DNA of 59,820 nucleotides, from contig JAJYNP010000348.1 in assembly GCA_021786265.1 (NCBI GenBank), positions 1-59,820 on the forward strand. The letters are read 5' to 3'. Positions 43,354-51,822 of the stretch are shown piece by piece (within the stretch, counting starts at the first letter, position 1; each line of letters starts with the position of its first letter). Below the pieces are notes generated by a model, which searched no databases, was not told where the DNA came from, and was given only the letters and a program-made list of their open reading frames with translations. Origin of the DNA: Chloroflexota bacterium. GTDB taxonomy: Bacteria > Chloroflexota > Limnocylindria > Limnocylindrales > CSP1-4. A program made the position numbers and the translations under genes.

Positions 43354-43544
43354 TACAGTGTTCCTCCGTCGATGGTCGGCGGAGCATAGCCGATCCGGCG
43401 CCCGGCTCCACCGCCAGCTTCACCCGCACGATATCAGCCCAGGGTCAAGCCGGTGCGCACCCACGGTTCGGAAACGTTAACGGCCGAAGACCTGTCATGG
43501 GTTCGTATACTGCTGGAGCCCAATCCAGCGCCGAGGTCACGGCC

Positions 43545-44375
43545 ATGTTTTCCCGATCGCATCGATCGCTCCGGCTCTTCGCGCTGTTTCCCCTCACGAT
43601 CCTCGTGGTCGTGGCATGCGGCGGCTCCGCCGCGACCCCGACCCCGCAGCCTGCTGCGGCCACTGCCGTGCCGGCCCTGCCATCCGCGGCCGGCGCCTCC
43701 CCGGCCGGCGCCTCCCCGGCCGGCAGTGGCGCCTCGCAACTGACGGACCCGGCCGCCGCGCTGGACGGCCTGAACTCCTACCGCTTCAGCGTGACGGTCC
43801 AGGGCGCGGGGATGGGCGCCCCCTCTGCGAGCGCTGGAAGCGGCGCGGTCAGCATGCATGGCACGGTCGTGATCAGGCCGGCCCGGGCGCTGTCGGTCTC
43901 CATGACGGGGATGGGCGGAGCCGGCGCCGCCGGGGTGACGGTCACGTACACTATCGTCGGCGACAAGGCGTGGATGGACCTCGGCGGCGCGGCGCAGCCA
44001 CTGCCCGCGGGCATGCTGGGCAGCGTCGAGCAGACGTTCGACGCGTTCTCGCCCCAGAAGATGTTCGGGCAGACCTTCGAGCAGTACCTGGGCGGGATGA
44101 AGCAGGTCGGCGACGAGCAGAAGAACGGCGTCGCGACCCTGCACCTGCGGGCGGACGCGCAGACGCTTGAGGCTGTCGCGAAGGCCGTCGGCGACACGTC
44201 CGGGGCGCCCGGCGACTGGGCCATGGACCTGTGGGTCGCCAGGGATGGCGGCTACATGGTCAGTGCCGTCACCAGGGGCACCTACGACGTCAGCGGCACG
44301 AAGACATCGATGCTGGTGTCCATCGACATCTCCGGCGTCAACGATCCCGCGAACAAGGTGGTTGCGCCGTCCTGA
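43545..44375 (+). CDS. Lipoprotein, LppX/LprG-like fold suspected
   Basis: Protein of 276 residues. The signal peptide ends in LVVVACGGSA, a clear lipobox. A 45-residue Ala/Pro/Ser linker contains a repeated SPAG unit (also a DNA repeat). The mature domain has DGLNSYRFSVTVQGAG and a series of beta strands with MHGTVVIRPARALSVSM and VGDKAWMDLGG. This resembles LppX/LprG or DUF2092-like lipid-binding lipoproteins, but that is inference. The ATG at 43545 follows GAGGT. TATACT at 43506-43511 may be the -10 of its promoter. Confidence 0.75.
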   Translation: MFSRSHRSLRLFALFPLTILVVVACGGSAATPTPQPAAATAVPALPSAAGASPAGASPAGSGASQLTDPAAALDGLNSYRFSVTVQGAGMGAPSASAGSGAVSMHGTVVIRPARALSVSMTGMGGAGAAGVTVTYTIVGDKAWMDLGGAAQPLPAGMLGSVEQTFDAFSPQKMFGQTFEQYLGGMKQVGDEQKNGVATLHLRADAQTLEAVAKAVGDTSGAPGDWAMDLWVARDGGYMVSAVTRGTYDVSGTKTSMLVSIDISGVNDPANKVVAPS

Positions 44376-44378
44376 TGG

Positions 44379-44398
44379 GCGCCGCCCGCAGGCGGCGC
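44379..44398. terminator. Hairpin between convergent genes
   Basis: GCGCCGCC (44379-44386) and GGCGGCGC (44391-44398) form a perfect 8-bp stem with a CGCA loop. It sits in the 30-base space between the stop of the lipoprotein (44375) and the stop of exonuclease III (44406), so it can serve both strands. No T run follows, as is common at this GC content. Confidence 0.6.
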
Positions 44399-44405
44399 GA
44401 GGCCG

Positions 44406-45179
44406 TCAGGCGGGGTCGGCGATATCCATCAGCACCGGCGCGTGGTCGGACGGGATCGGGTTCTTGCGCGCCTCCCGGTCGATCTCGGCGGCCGTCACGC
44501 GCGCCACCAGGGGCCGCGTGGCGAGCACGTGGTCGATTCGCATCCCCTGGCCCTTGTGGAACGCACCGGCGCGATAGTCGTACCAGCTGAACCGGCCGCC
44601 CTCCGGGTGGTGCTCCCGGTACACGTCCACCAGGCCCCAGTCGAGGAGCGCCGCGAACGCAGCTCGTTCCTCGGCTGTCACGTGCGTGGCTCCCTGGAAC
44701 GCCGCCGGATCCCACACGTCCAGGTCGGTCGGCGCGACATTGAAGTCGCCGCCCAGGACGAGCGGCTCGACGGGATCCCGGGCATCCAGCCATGCCCGCA
44801 GCCGCGCGAACCAGCGCAGCTTCGCGAGCCAGAACTCGCTGCCGACCTCCCGGCCGTTCGGCGCGTACAGGCTGGCGACACGGACCCCGCCGCACAGCGC
44901 GTTGACGAACCGGGCTCCGTCCGGATCGACGTCACCGGTGAAGCCGCGCTGCACCTCGGCCAGCCCCACGCGGCTCGCGATCGCGACGCCGTTCCAGCGG
45001 CCCTCGCCGTGGTGAGCGAGCTCGTAGCCGGACATCCGGAACGCCATCTCCGGTGCCGCGTCGTCGGCCAGCTTGGTCTCCTGCATCAGCAGGACATCGA
45101 CGCGGCTCCGCTCGAGCCACTCGGTCACCTTCGGGAGCCGCGCCTTCAGCGAGTTGACGTTCCACGTGGCGATCCGCAT
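44406..45179 (-). CDS. xthA: Exodeoxyribonuclease III
   Basis: Protein of 257 residues of the exonuclease-endonuclease-phosphatase family, acting at abasic sites and 3' blocked ends in base-excision repair. Marks are MRIATWNVNSLKARL at the start, LLMQETKLADD (metal Glu), SLYAPNGREVGSEF, VLGGDFNVAPTDLDVWDP, and a final MRIDHVLATRPL with NPIPSDHAPVLMDI. All catalytic acids are present. A GTG six codons upstream (45197) is an alternative, but the family starts with M-R/K-I-A-T-W-N-V-N-S, so 45179 is chosen. Confidence 0.95.
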   Translation of the reverse strand: MRIATWNVNSLKARLPKVTEWLERSRVDVLLMQETKLADDAAPEMAFRMSGYELAHHGEGRWNGVAIASRVGLAEVQRGFTGDVDPDGARFVNALCGGVRVASLYAPNGREVGSEFWLAKLRWFARLRAWLDARDPVEPLVLGGDFNVAPTDLDVWDPAAFQGATHVTAEERAAFAALLDWGLVDVYREHHPEGGRFSWYDYRAGAFHKGQGMRIDHVLATRPLVARVTAAEIDREARKNPIPSDHAPVLMDIADPA

Positions 45180-45317
45180 ACCGGCTGAGTGTGCCACGCG
45201 CCCCGGAGCTGCGGCGCGCCGGTTCGCACAGTACGCGGACGCCCGGGCCGGACGGACGTCGGACGGCCGCCGGAAAGACGCCGGGTGCCGGACGGACTCC
45301 GGGCGCCCCCGCGGCCG

Positions 45318-45761
45318 TTATGCCTCGAGTGCGGGCTCCACCGAGATGGCCACGTTCCCCGCCAGCGCGCGAGACACCGGGCACCCGTCCTTGGCCGCAC
45401 CCGCCAGGTCGCGGAACGCCTCGGCGGAGATGCCCGGGACCCGCCCGGCGACCTGCAGGTCCGACTTCGCGACCGTCCACTTCCCGTCGACGCGATCGAA
45501 GGTGACAGTCGCGCTGACTTCGAGCCGGGCTGCCGGGGCGCCGGCCCTGGCGAGCTCGCTCGACAGGGCCATGCAGTAGCAGGCGGCGTGCGCCGCGGCG
45601 ATCAGCTCCTCGGGGCTGGTCCTCCCGTCGGCGGTCTCCGTACGGGAGGCCCACGTCACGGGCAGGTCCGTGAACGCGCCACTGGTCGCGGCGCTGACCT
45701 TGCCCGAGCCCGACGCGAGGTCCCCCTGCCACACGGCCTGGGCTCGACGGATGGCTGCCAT
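45318..45761 (-). CDS. OsmC/Ohr-family peroxiredoxin
   Basis: Protein of 147 residues. The two active cysteines of the family are in AAHAACYCMALS and KDGCPVSRALAGNV, and the usual GRTSPEELIAAAHA precedes the first. OsmC and Ohr proteins reduce organic hydroperoxides with two cysteines. The start ATG at 45761 follows AGGAGGG. The pattern is nearer to OsmC than Ohr (TSPEELIAAAHAACY). It stands alone, between exonuclease III and the divergent ACT gene. Confidence 0.9.
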   Translation of the reverse strand: MAAIRRAQAVWQGDLASGSGKVSAATSGAFTDLPVTWASRTETADGRTSPEELIAAAHAACYCMALSSELARAGAPAARLEVSATVTFDRVDGKWTVAKSDLQVAGRVPGISAEAFRDLAGAAKDGCPVSRALAGNVAISVEPALEA

Positions 45762-45960
45762 GGCGTCCCTCCTGTGCCTGCTGGTGATCGGGCGTGACGC
45801 GGAGCGGTGGGCTCGCGCCGCACTTGGGGCCCATCCTCCCACAGGTGCCGGGCCGCCGCCTCGCGCGACCCCTCAGGGCCTCGCGCGTCTGTCGAGGCCC
45901 AGGGCCCGGGACCGTCCCGGCGTATTCTTCACGGGCATGTCGAGGCACAAGGAGGGCGGG

Positions 45961-46251
45961 ATGGCGATCTGGTTCACGGTCCGGCTCGACGATCGTCCGG
46001 GGTCGCTGGCGCGCCTGGCGTCGACGCTCGGCGACCGCGGGATCAACATCACCGGGATCGTGGGCGTCGCGGAGGACACCGACGGCTCGCTGATGCTGAC
46101 GACGTCCGACGCGGTCGGCACGCGCGCCGCGCTCGCCGGTGCGGGACTCGCGTTCGTGGAGCACGACTCGTCGTCCGAGTCGGTGCCCGAGGACTTCGCG
46201 GGGCTCCGGCAGGGGCTGGCGCAGCGCGGGATCGACGTGGAGGCTCGGTAG
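45961..46251 (+). CDS. Small ACT-domain protein
   Basis: Protein of 96 residues that is essentially one ACT domain: WFTVRLDDRPGSLARLASTL, then GINITGIVGVAE, with a C-terminal extension SVPEDFAGLRQGLAQRG. ACT domains bind amino acids or other small ligands. The ATG at 45961 follows AAGGAGGGCGGG. It resembles the partial ACT protein at the left edge. It may regulate an unlinked enzyme. A possible partner follows 14 bases later. Confidence 0.8.
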   Translation: MAIWFTVRLDDRPGSLARLASTLGDRGINITGIVGVAEDTDGSLMLTTSDAVGTRAALAGAGLAFVEHDSSSESVPEDFAGLRQGLAQRGIDVEAR

Positions 46252-46264
46252 GGGCGGTCGTCCG

Positions 46265-46657
46265 ATGCCCGCTGATCCCCGGCCCGGCGTGCAGGTGTTC
46301 GGCCGGAAAGACTCCCGCGACACGCAGAAGGCGCTGCGGTTCTTCAAGGAGCGGCGCGTCCCCGTCCACTTCGTCGACGTGGCGACGCATCCGCCCGCGC
46401 CCGGTGAGCTGCGCCGGTTCGTCCAGCGGCTCGGCGTCGCGGCGCTGCTCGACACGGACGGACGGCGCTACCGCGATCTGGGCCTCGCGTACCTGCGCTC
46501 CACCGACGACGAGCTGCTGGACCGCCTGATCGCGGACCCCGGCCTGCTCCGGCTGCCCCTCGTCCGAAGCGGCGCCGCGTTCACCGTCGGGTCGGCGGAA
46601 CCGACCTGGACGGCCTGGCTGCGAGCGCCGGAGGCCCAGCGCACCCCGAGCGGATGA
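46265..46657 (+). CDS. ArsC/Spx-family thioredoxin-fold protein lacking the catalytic Cys
   Basis: Protein of 130 residues. VQVFGRKDSRDTQKALRFFKE fits the start of ArsC/Spx proteins, and the substrate region RLPLVRSGAAFTVG has the usual Arg. The reactive Cys of the family (GxxxCxTxxK) is replaced by Ser in KDSRDTQK. It therefore should not act as an arsenate reductase and may serve as a regulator or binding protein. The ATG at 46265 has no strong site. It lies 14 bases after the ACT gene on the same strand. Confidence 0.8.
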   Translation: MPADPRPGVQVFGRKDSRDTQKALRFFKERRVPVHFVDVATHPPAPGELRRFVQRLGVAALLDTDGRRYRDLGLAYLRSTDDELLDRLIADPGLLRLPLVRSGAAFTVGSAEPTWTAWLRAPEAQRTPSG

Positions 46658-46666
46658 GCCGCGCGG

Positions 46667-48613
46667 TCAGAACGGCTGGATGTCCGCCCAGTCGAGCGAC
46701 GGGTCGAGCACGCGGGTGCCGGCCCTGAACGCTGTTCCCGTGGAGAGGAACTGGTAGAGCCTCGTGCCGGCGCCGCCCATGTCGTACAGCACGACCAGGT
46801 CGCCGCGGCCGTCCCCGTTCAGGTCAGCCGCCGCGATCTTCGAGGCGCTGGCACGGAAGCTCGTCGAGGTCCAGAGCGTGCTTCGGATGAAACCGGTCCC
46901 GGTCGAGAGGAGACCCACCAGCTGGCTGCCCGCGGGGTCGAGCGGGCGGAGGAACACCACGTCCGTCCGCCCGTCGCTGTTCACGTCCTCGACCACCGTC
47001 TGCACCTGCGCCCGGGTCGCGTCGGTCACGTCGATCCATCCCGTCAGCGGGCCCAGCCCTGCGCCCGATCCCGACGGGGCGACCAGGAACCGCATGCCGA
47101 CGGGCAGCTCGGTGCCGGCGGGGCCGGTCGACGGCGGCGTCGCCGGCGGCACCGGCAGGTCCGACGGGTAGAGGTCGGACTCGACCACGAGATCGGCACG
47201 CCCGTCGCCGGTCACGTCGGCGGCGAACGCGCGTGCGCGGCTGACGTCGAGCGGGCCGGACCACCACGTCTGCGGTGGCGCGAACGCGGTGCCGGTCGAC
47301 CGGAGCACGTACAGCTTCGCCTCCGGCACCACCGCCGGCACGGCAGCCGTGCCGTTCGGGCCGGCCGCGATGGGCGGCGTGCCCGGCGCGCCGGCCAGGA
47401 TCGCGGCGTCGCCGGTCCCGTCCCCGTCGAAATCGCCGGCGAGCAGCCGCACGGTCGCCGCCGGGGAGAGGTCGAGACCGGTGCCCACGCTCGACCACCA
47501 GGTCGCCGCGGGCGCGAACCGACCGCCACCGAGCGAGAGCGACACCGTGACCCGGTATCCCGCCGTGCCCAGCCGTTCGAGGCGCAGGATGTCCGATCGG
47601 CCGTCGTGGTTGACGTCCGAGAAGGCCCAGCCGAGGGTCGTGACCGGTTCGAGCGAGGTGCCCGCCGGGAGCGAGGCCGGTTGCCAGGCCTGCTGCGGCG
47701 CATCGGCCCACACCAGGTCGTAGAACCCGGCCGGGGCTGTCGCGACCGAACCGGACGCGGTGGGGGAGCTGGACGGGACCGGCGATGCGGACGCGGACGG
47801 GGTGGGGGATGCGGACGCGGTGGGCGCGGGGGAGACAGGCGCAGAGAGCGCGGGTGATGCAGATGGTTCGGGGGAGGCGGGCGCGGAGGGGGTGGGGGCG
47901 GAGCTGCCGGCCAGCGGACCCGTGCCGGGCAGGGCGATCCCTATCGACCCCAGGCCATCGCCGTTCGGGTCGTTGACCCCGGGTATGACGATCTGGAAGT
48001 TGGGCCCGTAGTAGGTGCGCAGGATCTCCGGGTAGGTCATCCCCTGGAGCGCGCACCGGTACGCGCTCGCCTGGTACAGGCGCCACCCGTCGGCATCCGC
48101 CCCGCACGCCGTGCCTGCGGTCCCCGGCCGGTACCCCGTGAGCAGGAAGCGGCCGTTCTTGCGGACCGAGACGTGCCACGTGTCGAGCACGGCCTGCGCC
48201 TGGCGGTCCGACGCCCGGTAGTGTTCGGGCCAGTAGACCTGGTCCCACGTGTTGTCCTGGACGTCGTAGCAGCCACCGCCCTTCGGTGCGGACCTGCCCC
48301 GCCAGACCAGGGTGTAGTACCAGCCGTAGTCCTTGACGGCGACCGCGCCCGCCCGCAGCGCCTCGGTGGGTGAGCTCGGCCCGAACTCGGCCGCGACCAC
48401 GGTGATCACGTACTGCTGGAAGGGGACGACCTGGACCGTGCCCTTCGCCGGGCCGACGGTGCGGTAGACGCGGATCGTCGGCGGCGGGATGTATTCGCTG
48501 GCCCAACCCGTGCACGTGCCCCCTGTAGCGAGGGCGACGCGGGGTCCGGTCGGCGCGACGAGGAGCAGGAGGAGCGCGAGCACGCCCGATCCTGCCGCCA
48601 GGCGGCGGAGCAT
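46667..48613 (-). CDS. Secreted SpoIID-domain/FG-GAP repeat protein
   Basis: Protein of 648 residues with a signal peptide (about residues 1-30). Residues about 35-210 match a SpoIID/amidase-enhancer domain: VVPFQQYVITVVAAEFGPSS, EALRAGAVAVKDYGWYY, and LTGYRPGTAGTACGAD. A Ser/Pro/Ala linker of about 70 residues (about 225-300) follows. The C-terminal half holds about five FG-GAP/VCBS repeats with calcium-type loops: DVNHDGRSDI, DFDGDGTGDA, DVTGDGRADL, DVNSDGRTDV and DLNGDGRGDL. The combination suggests a wall-hydrolase enhancer fused to a beta propeller. Sporulation need not be involved. No cysteine anchor or LPxTG is seen. Confidence 0.85.
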   Translation of the reverse strand: MLRRLAAGSGVLALLLLLVAPTGPRVALATGGTCTGWASEYIPPPTIRVYRTVGPAKGTVQVVPFQQYVITVVAAEFGPSSPTEALRAGAVAVKDYGWYYTLVWRGRSAPKGGGCYDVQDNTWDQVYWPEHYRASDRQAQAVLDTWHVSVRKNGRFLLTGYRPGTAGTACGADADGWRLYQASAYRCALQGMTYPEILRTYYGPNFQIVIPGVNDPNGDGLGSIGIALPGTGPLAGSSAPTPSAPASPEPSASPALSAPVSPAPTASASPTPSASASPVPSSSPTASGSVATAPAGFYDLVWADAPQQAWQPASLPAGTSLEPVTTLGWAFSDVNHDGRSDILRLERLGTAGYRVTVSLSLGGGRFAPAATWWSSVGTGLDLSPAATVRLLAGDFDGDGTGDAAILAGAPGTPPIAAGPNGTAAVPAVVPEAKLYVLRSTGTAFAPPQTWWSGPLDVSRARAFAADVTGDGRADLVVESDLYPSDLPVPPATPPSTGPAGTELPVGMRFLVAPSGSGAGLGPLTGWIDVTDATRAQVQTVVEDVNSDGRTDVVFLRPLDPAGSQLVGLLSTGTGFIRSTLWTSTSFRASASKIAAADLNGDGRGDLVVLYDMGGAGTRLYQFLSTGTAFRAGTRVLDPSLDWADIQPF

Positions 48614-48687
48614 GGCGGGGACCTTACTCGTTCCGGGCCGGGCTTGGCAAATCGAGGGACGCGCGGGTGCCGTCCGGCCATCTCTGC

Positions 48688-49464
48688 TCAGGGCGCAGGG
48701 ATGACCAGCTTCTGGCCCGCGTAGATCGTGTTGGGGTCAGTGATGCCGTTCGCGGCGGTGATCGCCTGCACGGTGACGCCGTACCTGGTCGCGATCGTGG
48801 TCAGGTTCTCGCCCCGGGCGACGACGTGGATCCGCGGGGACCCCGCGGGCGTCGCGCCGGGCGAGGCGGCTGGCGACGTGGAGCCTCGCGCAGTGGACGT
48901 GGGTCGGGCCGAGACGGCCGGCGTCGAAGTGGTCGACGGCGCGGCGGCCGGCGCGGACGCGAGGGATGGTGCGGCCGAGGTCACGGTCGCGAGGCCCGCG
49001 GTCCCGGCGCGGCCGACGAGCTCGGCGGACAGAAACGCGAGGCCGTACCCGACGGTGGCCGCAACCAGGAGCAGGACCAGCACGGCCGCGAGCCGGCTCA
49101 CCACGGAGGCCGTGCGCCGCGACGCCCGCTCGGTGTCCGGCGGAGCGGGCGAGGGGGCCTCGGGCGCGGGGGCCGCGCGGGGAGCCGGCGCGGGCGTGGG
49201 TTCGGGCGACGCGAGGGTTGGGCCAGGCGTGGGTTCGGGCGCCGCTTCGGGCGCGCTGCCGCCCTCCGCCACGTATCGCCCGCAAGCCTGGAACCGGTCC
49301 GACAGGCAGAACGCGAGCTGGTACTCCGGGTCGAGAGGTTGGGGCTGCAGGCCAGCCCGGCATTGGCGCCCCGGGAACGGCCCGCGCGGGTCGGCGGCGC
49401 CACCGACCGGCTCGAGGTACGGACAGGTGGGACGTGCCTGCGCCGCCGGGGACGAGTCCAGCAT
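48688..49464 (-). CDS. Cys-motif/TM/LysM protein 1
   Basis: Protein of 258 residues in three parts. Residues about 13-65 contain four Cys with spacing C-x20-C-x17-C-x7-C, starting TCPYLEPV and ending [14 protein letters not shown] Pro/Ala linker and one membrane helix (about residues 125-150) follow. Outside, an Ala/Ser/Thr linker leads to one C-terminal LysM domain (about 210-256; [29 protein letters not shown]). The LysM should bind peptidoglycan while the cysteine part stays in the cytoplasm. The same design recurs at 54422. The function of the cysteine part is not known to me. ATG at 49464 is the first start before the first Cys. Confidence 0.85.
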   Translation of the reverse strand: MLDSSPAAQARPTCPYLEPVGGAADPRGPFPGRQCRAGLQPQPLDPEYQLAFCLSDRFQACGRYVAEGGSAPEAAPEPTPGPTLASPEPTPAPAPRAAPAPEAPSPAPPDTERASRRTASVVSRLAAVLVLLLVAATVGYGLAFLSAELVGRAGTAGLATVTSAAPSLASAPAAAPSTTSTPAVSARPTSTARGSTSPAASPGATPAGSPRIHVVARGENLTTIATRYGVTVQAITAANGITDPNTIYAGQKLVIPAP

Positions 49465-49693
49465 CGGACGATGATAGGGGCCGCGACCCGCATCGATGCT
49501 GCGTGTGCGCCGGTGGTGGGGAAGTCCGCGGTGCGGCCCTGGCTCCCGGCGCCACCAGGCCGGGCGGAATTCGGACAGCGCGCGGGCGTGTCGGTGTCCG
49601 GCAGCGCCTGATCCTGCGCGGAACCTCCACCGCCCATCCGGCGTCCCTCGGCTGCGGGCGGGGACGATCCCCGGGGATGAAGGAGCGACGGCG

Positions 49694-50686
49694 ATGGCAG
49701 CACACGGACGGGTCCCGGTCCCTGGCGGGGCGATCGCGGTCGTGCTCGCGCTCGCGATCGCGGGATGCGGTGGAAGCGCCGCGCTGAAGACCGTCGGCCA
49801 GGCGGTGGACGCGCAGCGAGGAGCGGCGCTCCCGGCCGCGTCGGCGGCGGCCCCCGCTGCCGCTCCTGCCGATGCCGGTGCGTTCTCGAACGAGACGGGG
49901 GGCTCCTCCGCTTCGGTCGACACGGCGGCGTACGCCCCGACGGTCGACCAGGCGCTCATCGTCAAGGCGGGCTCGATGGTCCTGGACGTGACCGATCTCG
50001 ATGCGGCGCTCCTGAAGGCGCAGGCCGCCGTGACGGCTGCCGGCGGCTACGTCAGCGGGTCCGATCGGGCCGACCAGGGGGGCCAGCAGGTGGCGTCGGT
50101 CACCTACCGCATCCCGGCGGCGGCGTGGGATCGCACCCTCGACGCCGTGCGCGCCGTCGGCACGAAGGTCGAGAAGGAGCAGACCAACACCGTCGAGGTC
50201 ACCGGCCAGGTGCTGGACCTTGGCGCCCGGATCGCGAACCTGCGCGTGACCGAGGCCGCGCTGCAGGCGATCATGGCGAAGGCGACCAGGATCCCCGACG
50301 TGCTCGCGGTCCAGCAGCAGCTGACGGACGTCCAGGGGCAGATCGAGGAGTTGACGGCCCAGAAGGAGCATCTCCAGCAGCAGGCGGCCATGAGCACGCT
50401 CACCGTGACGTTCCAGGTGCCCGTCGTCGCCGTGACGACCGCCGCGAGCGCGTGGGACTTCGGGGCGCAGGTGGACCAGGCCACCGCGCAGCTGATCGAG
50501 CTCGCGCAGGGGGTCGCCTCCGCGGCGATCTGGCTGGGGATCGTGGTGCTGCCGCTCCTGGTCGCGGGGCTGGTCGTGCTGGTGCCGGCGGCATGGGTTG
50601 GCCGGCGGTTGCTCGCCCGGCTGCACCCCTCGCGCGGGCCGGGGCAGCCGATGTGGGGCGCGGGAACCGGCACGCCCACGGCCTGA
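49694..50686 (+). CDS. DUF4349 lipoprotein
   Basis: Protein of 330 residues. The signal peptide ends in a lipobox [10 protein letters not shown] short linker is followed by a DUF4349-type core: [20 protein letters not shown], then [41 protein letters not shown] and a coiled coil (about residues 190-235). One C-terminal membrane helix (about 280-305) ends the chain, so both ends are held at the membrane. Function of this domain is unknown. The ATG at 49694 follows AAGGAGCG. Confidence 0.85.
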   Translation: MAAHGRVPVPGGAIAVVLALAIAGCGGSAALKTVGQAVDAQRGAALPAASAAAPAAAPADAGAFSNETGGSSASVDTAAYAPTVDQALIVKAGSMVLDVTDLDAALLKAQAAVTAAGGYVSGSDRADQGGQQVASVTYRIPAAAWDRTLDAVRAVGTKVEKEQTNTVEVTGQVLDLGARIANLRVTEAALQAIMAKATRIPDVLAVQQQLTDVQGQIEELTAQKEHLQQQAAMSTLTVTFQVPVVAVTTAASAWDFGAQVDQATAQLIELAQGVASAAIWLGIVVLPLLVAGLVVLVPAAWVGRRLLARLHPSRGPGQPMWGAGTGTPTA

Positions 50687-50808
50687 CGGGAGCCGGCGTC
50701 CCCAGCGGGCATCGCGGGCGTGCGTCATGCTGGGCCCGTTCCCGGGGCGGTGCCCGGCGAAGATGGCGCCGGGATCGCACCGCGAGATCGCAACCGACGG
50801 GGGTGGGC

Positions 50809-51783
50809 ATGCGCTTTGCCTTGATGAGCGAGCCGCAGCAGGGCCTCGCATACAGCGAGCTGCTGGCGCTCGCTCGTGCCGCGGAGGCGGCGGGCTTCGA
50901 GACGTTCTTCCGATCCGACCACTACACGAGCTTCCCGGGAGAGGCCGGGCTGCCGACCACCGACGCGTGGGCGACGCTGGCCGGCCTGGCGCGCGAGACC
51001 CGGCGGATCGGGCTCGGCGTCCTGGTGTCCCCGGTCACGTTCCGGCCTCCGGGCCAGTTCGCGAAGGTCGTCACCACGGTCGACGAGATGAGCGGCGGGC
51101 GGGTCGAGGTCGGCCTGGGCGCCGGCTGGAACGAGCGGGAGCACGCCGAGTACGGGTTCCCGTTCCCCGATGTCCGCGTGCGGTTCGACATGCTCGAGGA
51201 GCAGCTCGAGATCGTGCACGGCCTCTGGACGGAGCCGCCGGGCTGGTCGTTCGAGGGCCGGTTCTGGCAGATCCACGGCGGGCGGCTGGCTCCGCGGCCC
51301 GTAGAGCGGCCCGGACGCCGGCACCCGAACCTGATCGTCGGCGGGGAAGGGAAGCCCAGGACGGCGCGCCTTGCGGCGCGCTGGGCCGACGAGTTCAACG
51401 TCTCCAGCGCGGCACCGGATGCGGTCCGCGAGGCCTTCGACCGGGTGGAGCGGGCGTGCGAGGCCGCCGGCCGCGATCCGGGGAGCATGGTTCGCTCCGC
51501 GATGGTGGGCGTGCTGGTCGCGCCGACGCCGCGCGAGGTCACCGATCGCGTCCGGGCGCTGCTGCGGATGCTGGGGCGCGACGCCGACGGCGCGGAGGCC
51601 TGGCTCGAGGAGCGCCGACCGCGCTGGATCATCGGCACGCACGACGAGGCGCTGGCGCAGGCGGCCCGGTACGAGGCGGCGGGCGCGGAGCGGATCATGC
51701 TGCAGGACCTGCTGCCCTACGACCTCGAGATGGTGCACGAGCTCGGCGAGCTGTTCGACCTGCCGGCGAGGCGCGACGGCTGA
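50809..51783 (+). CDS. LLM-class (F420-dependent) oxidoreductase
   Basis: Protein of 324 residues of the luciferase-like monooxygenase TIM barrel. Marks are ARAAEAAGFETFFRSDHYTS, IGLGVLVSPVTFRPPGQFAK, GGRVEVGLGAGWNEREHAEY, RFDMLEEQLEIVHGLW and PNLIVGGEGKPRTARLAARW. The GAGWNxxEH box is typical of F420-dependent members of actinobacteria and Chloroflexota, so F420 is the likely cofactor, by inference. Substrate unknown. The ATG at 50809 has a weak GGGGGTG site. Confidence 0.9.
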   Translation: MRFALMSEPQQGLAYSELLALARAAEAAGFETFFRSDHYTSFPGEAGLPTTDAWATLAGLARETRRIGLGVLVSPVTFRPPGQFAKVVTTVDEMSGGRVEVGLGAGWNEREHAEYGFPFPDVRVRFDMLEEQLEIVHGLWTEPPGWSFEGRFWQIHGGRLAPRPVERPGRRHPNLIVGGEGKPRTARLAARWADEFNVSSAAPDAVREAFDRVERACEAAGRDPGSMVRSAMVGVLVAPTPREVTDRVRALLRMLGRDADGAEAWLEERRPRWIIGTHDEALAQAARYEAAGAERIMLQDLLPYDLEMVHELGELFDLPARRDG

Positions 51784-51822
51784 GGCGCCGGGCGCGGCGA
51801 CCGGCGGGCCGGCGGGGGACCC

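Noticed and set aside
46667..48613. Evidence of sporulation from the SpoIID domain
   Set aside because: SpoIID-type amidase enhancers occur widely in non-sporulating bacteria, and no other sporulation gene is present.
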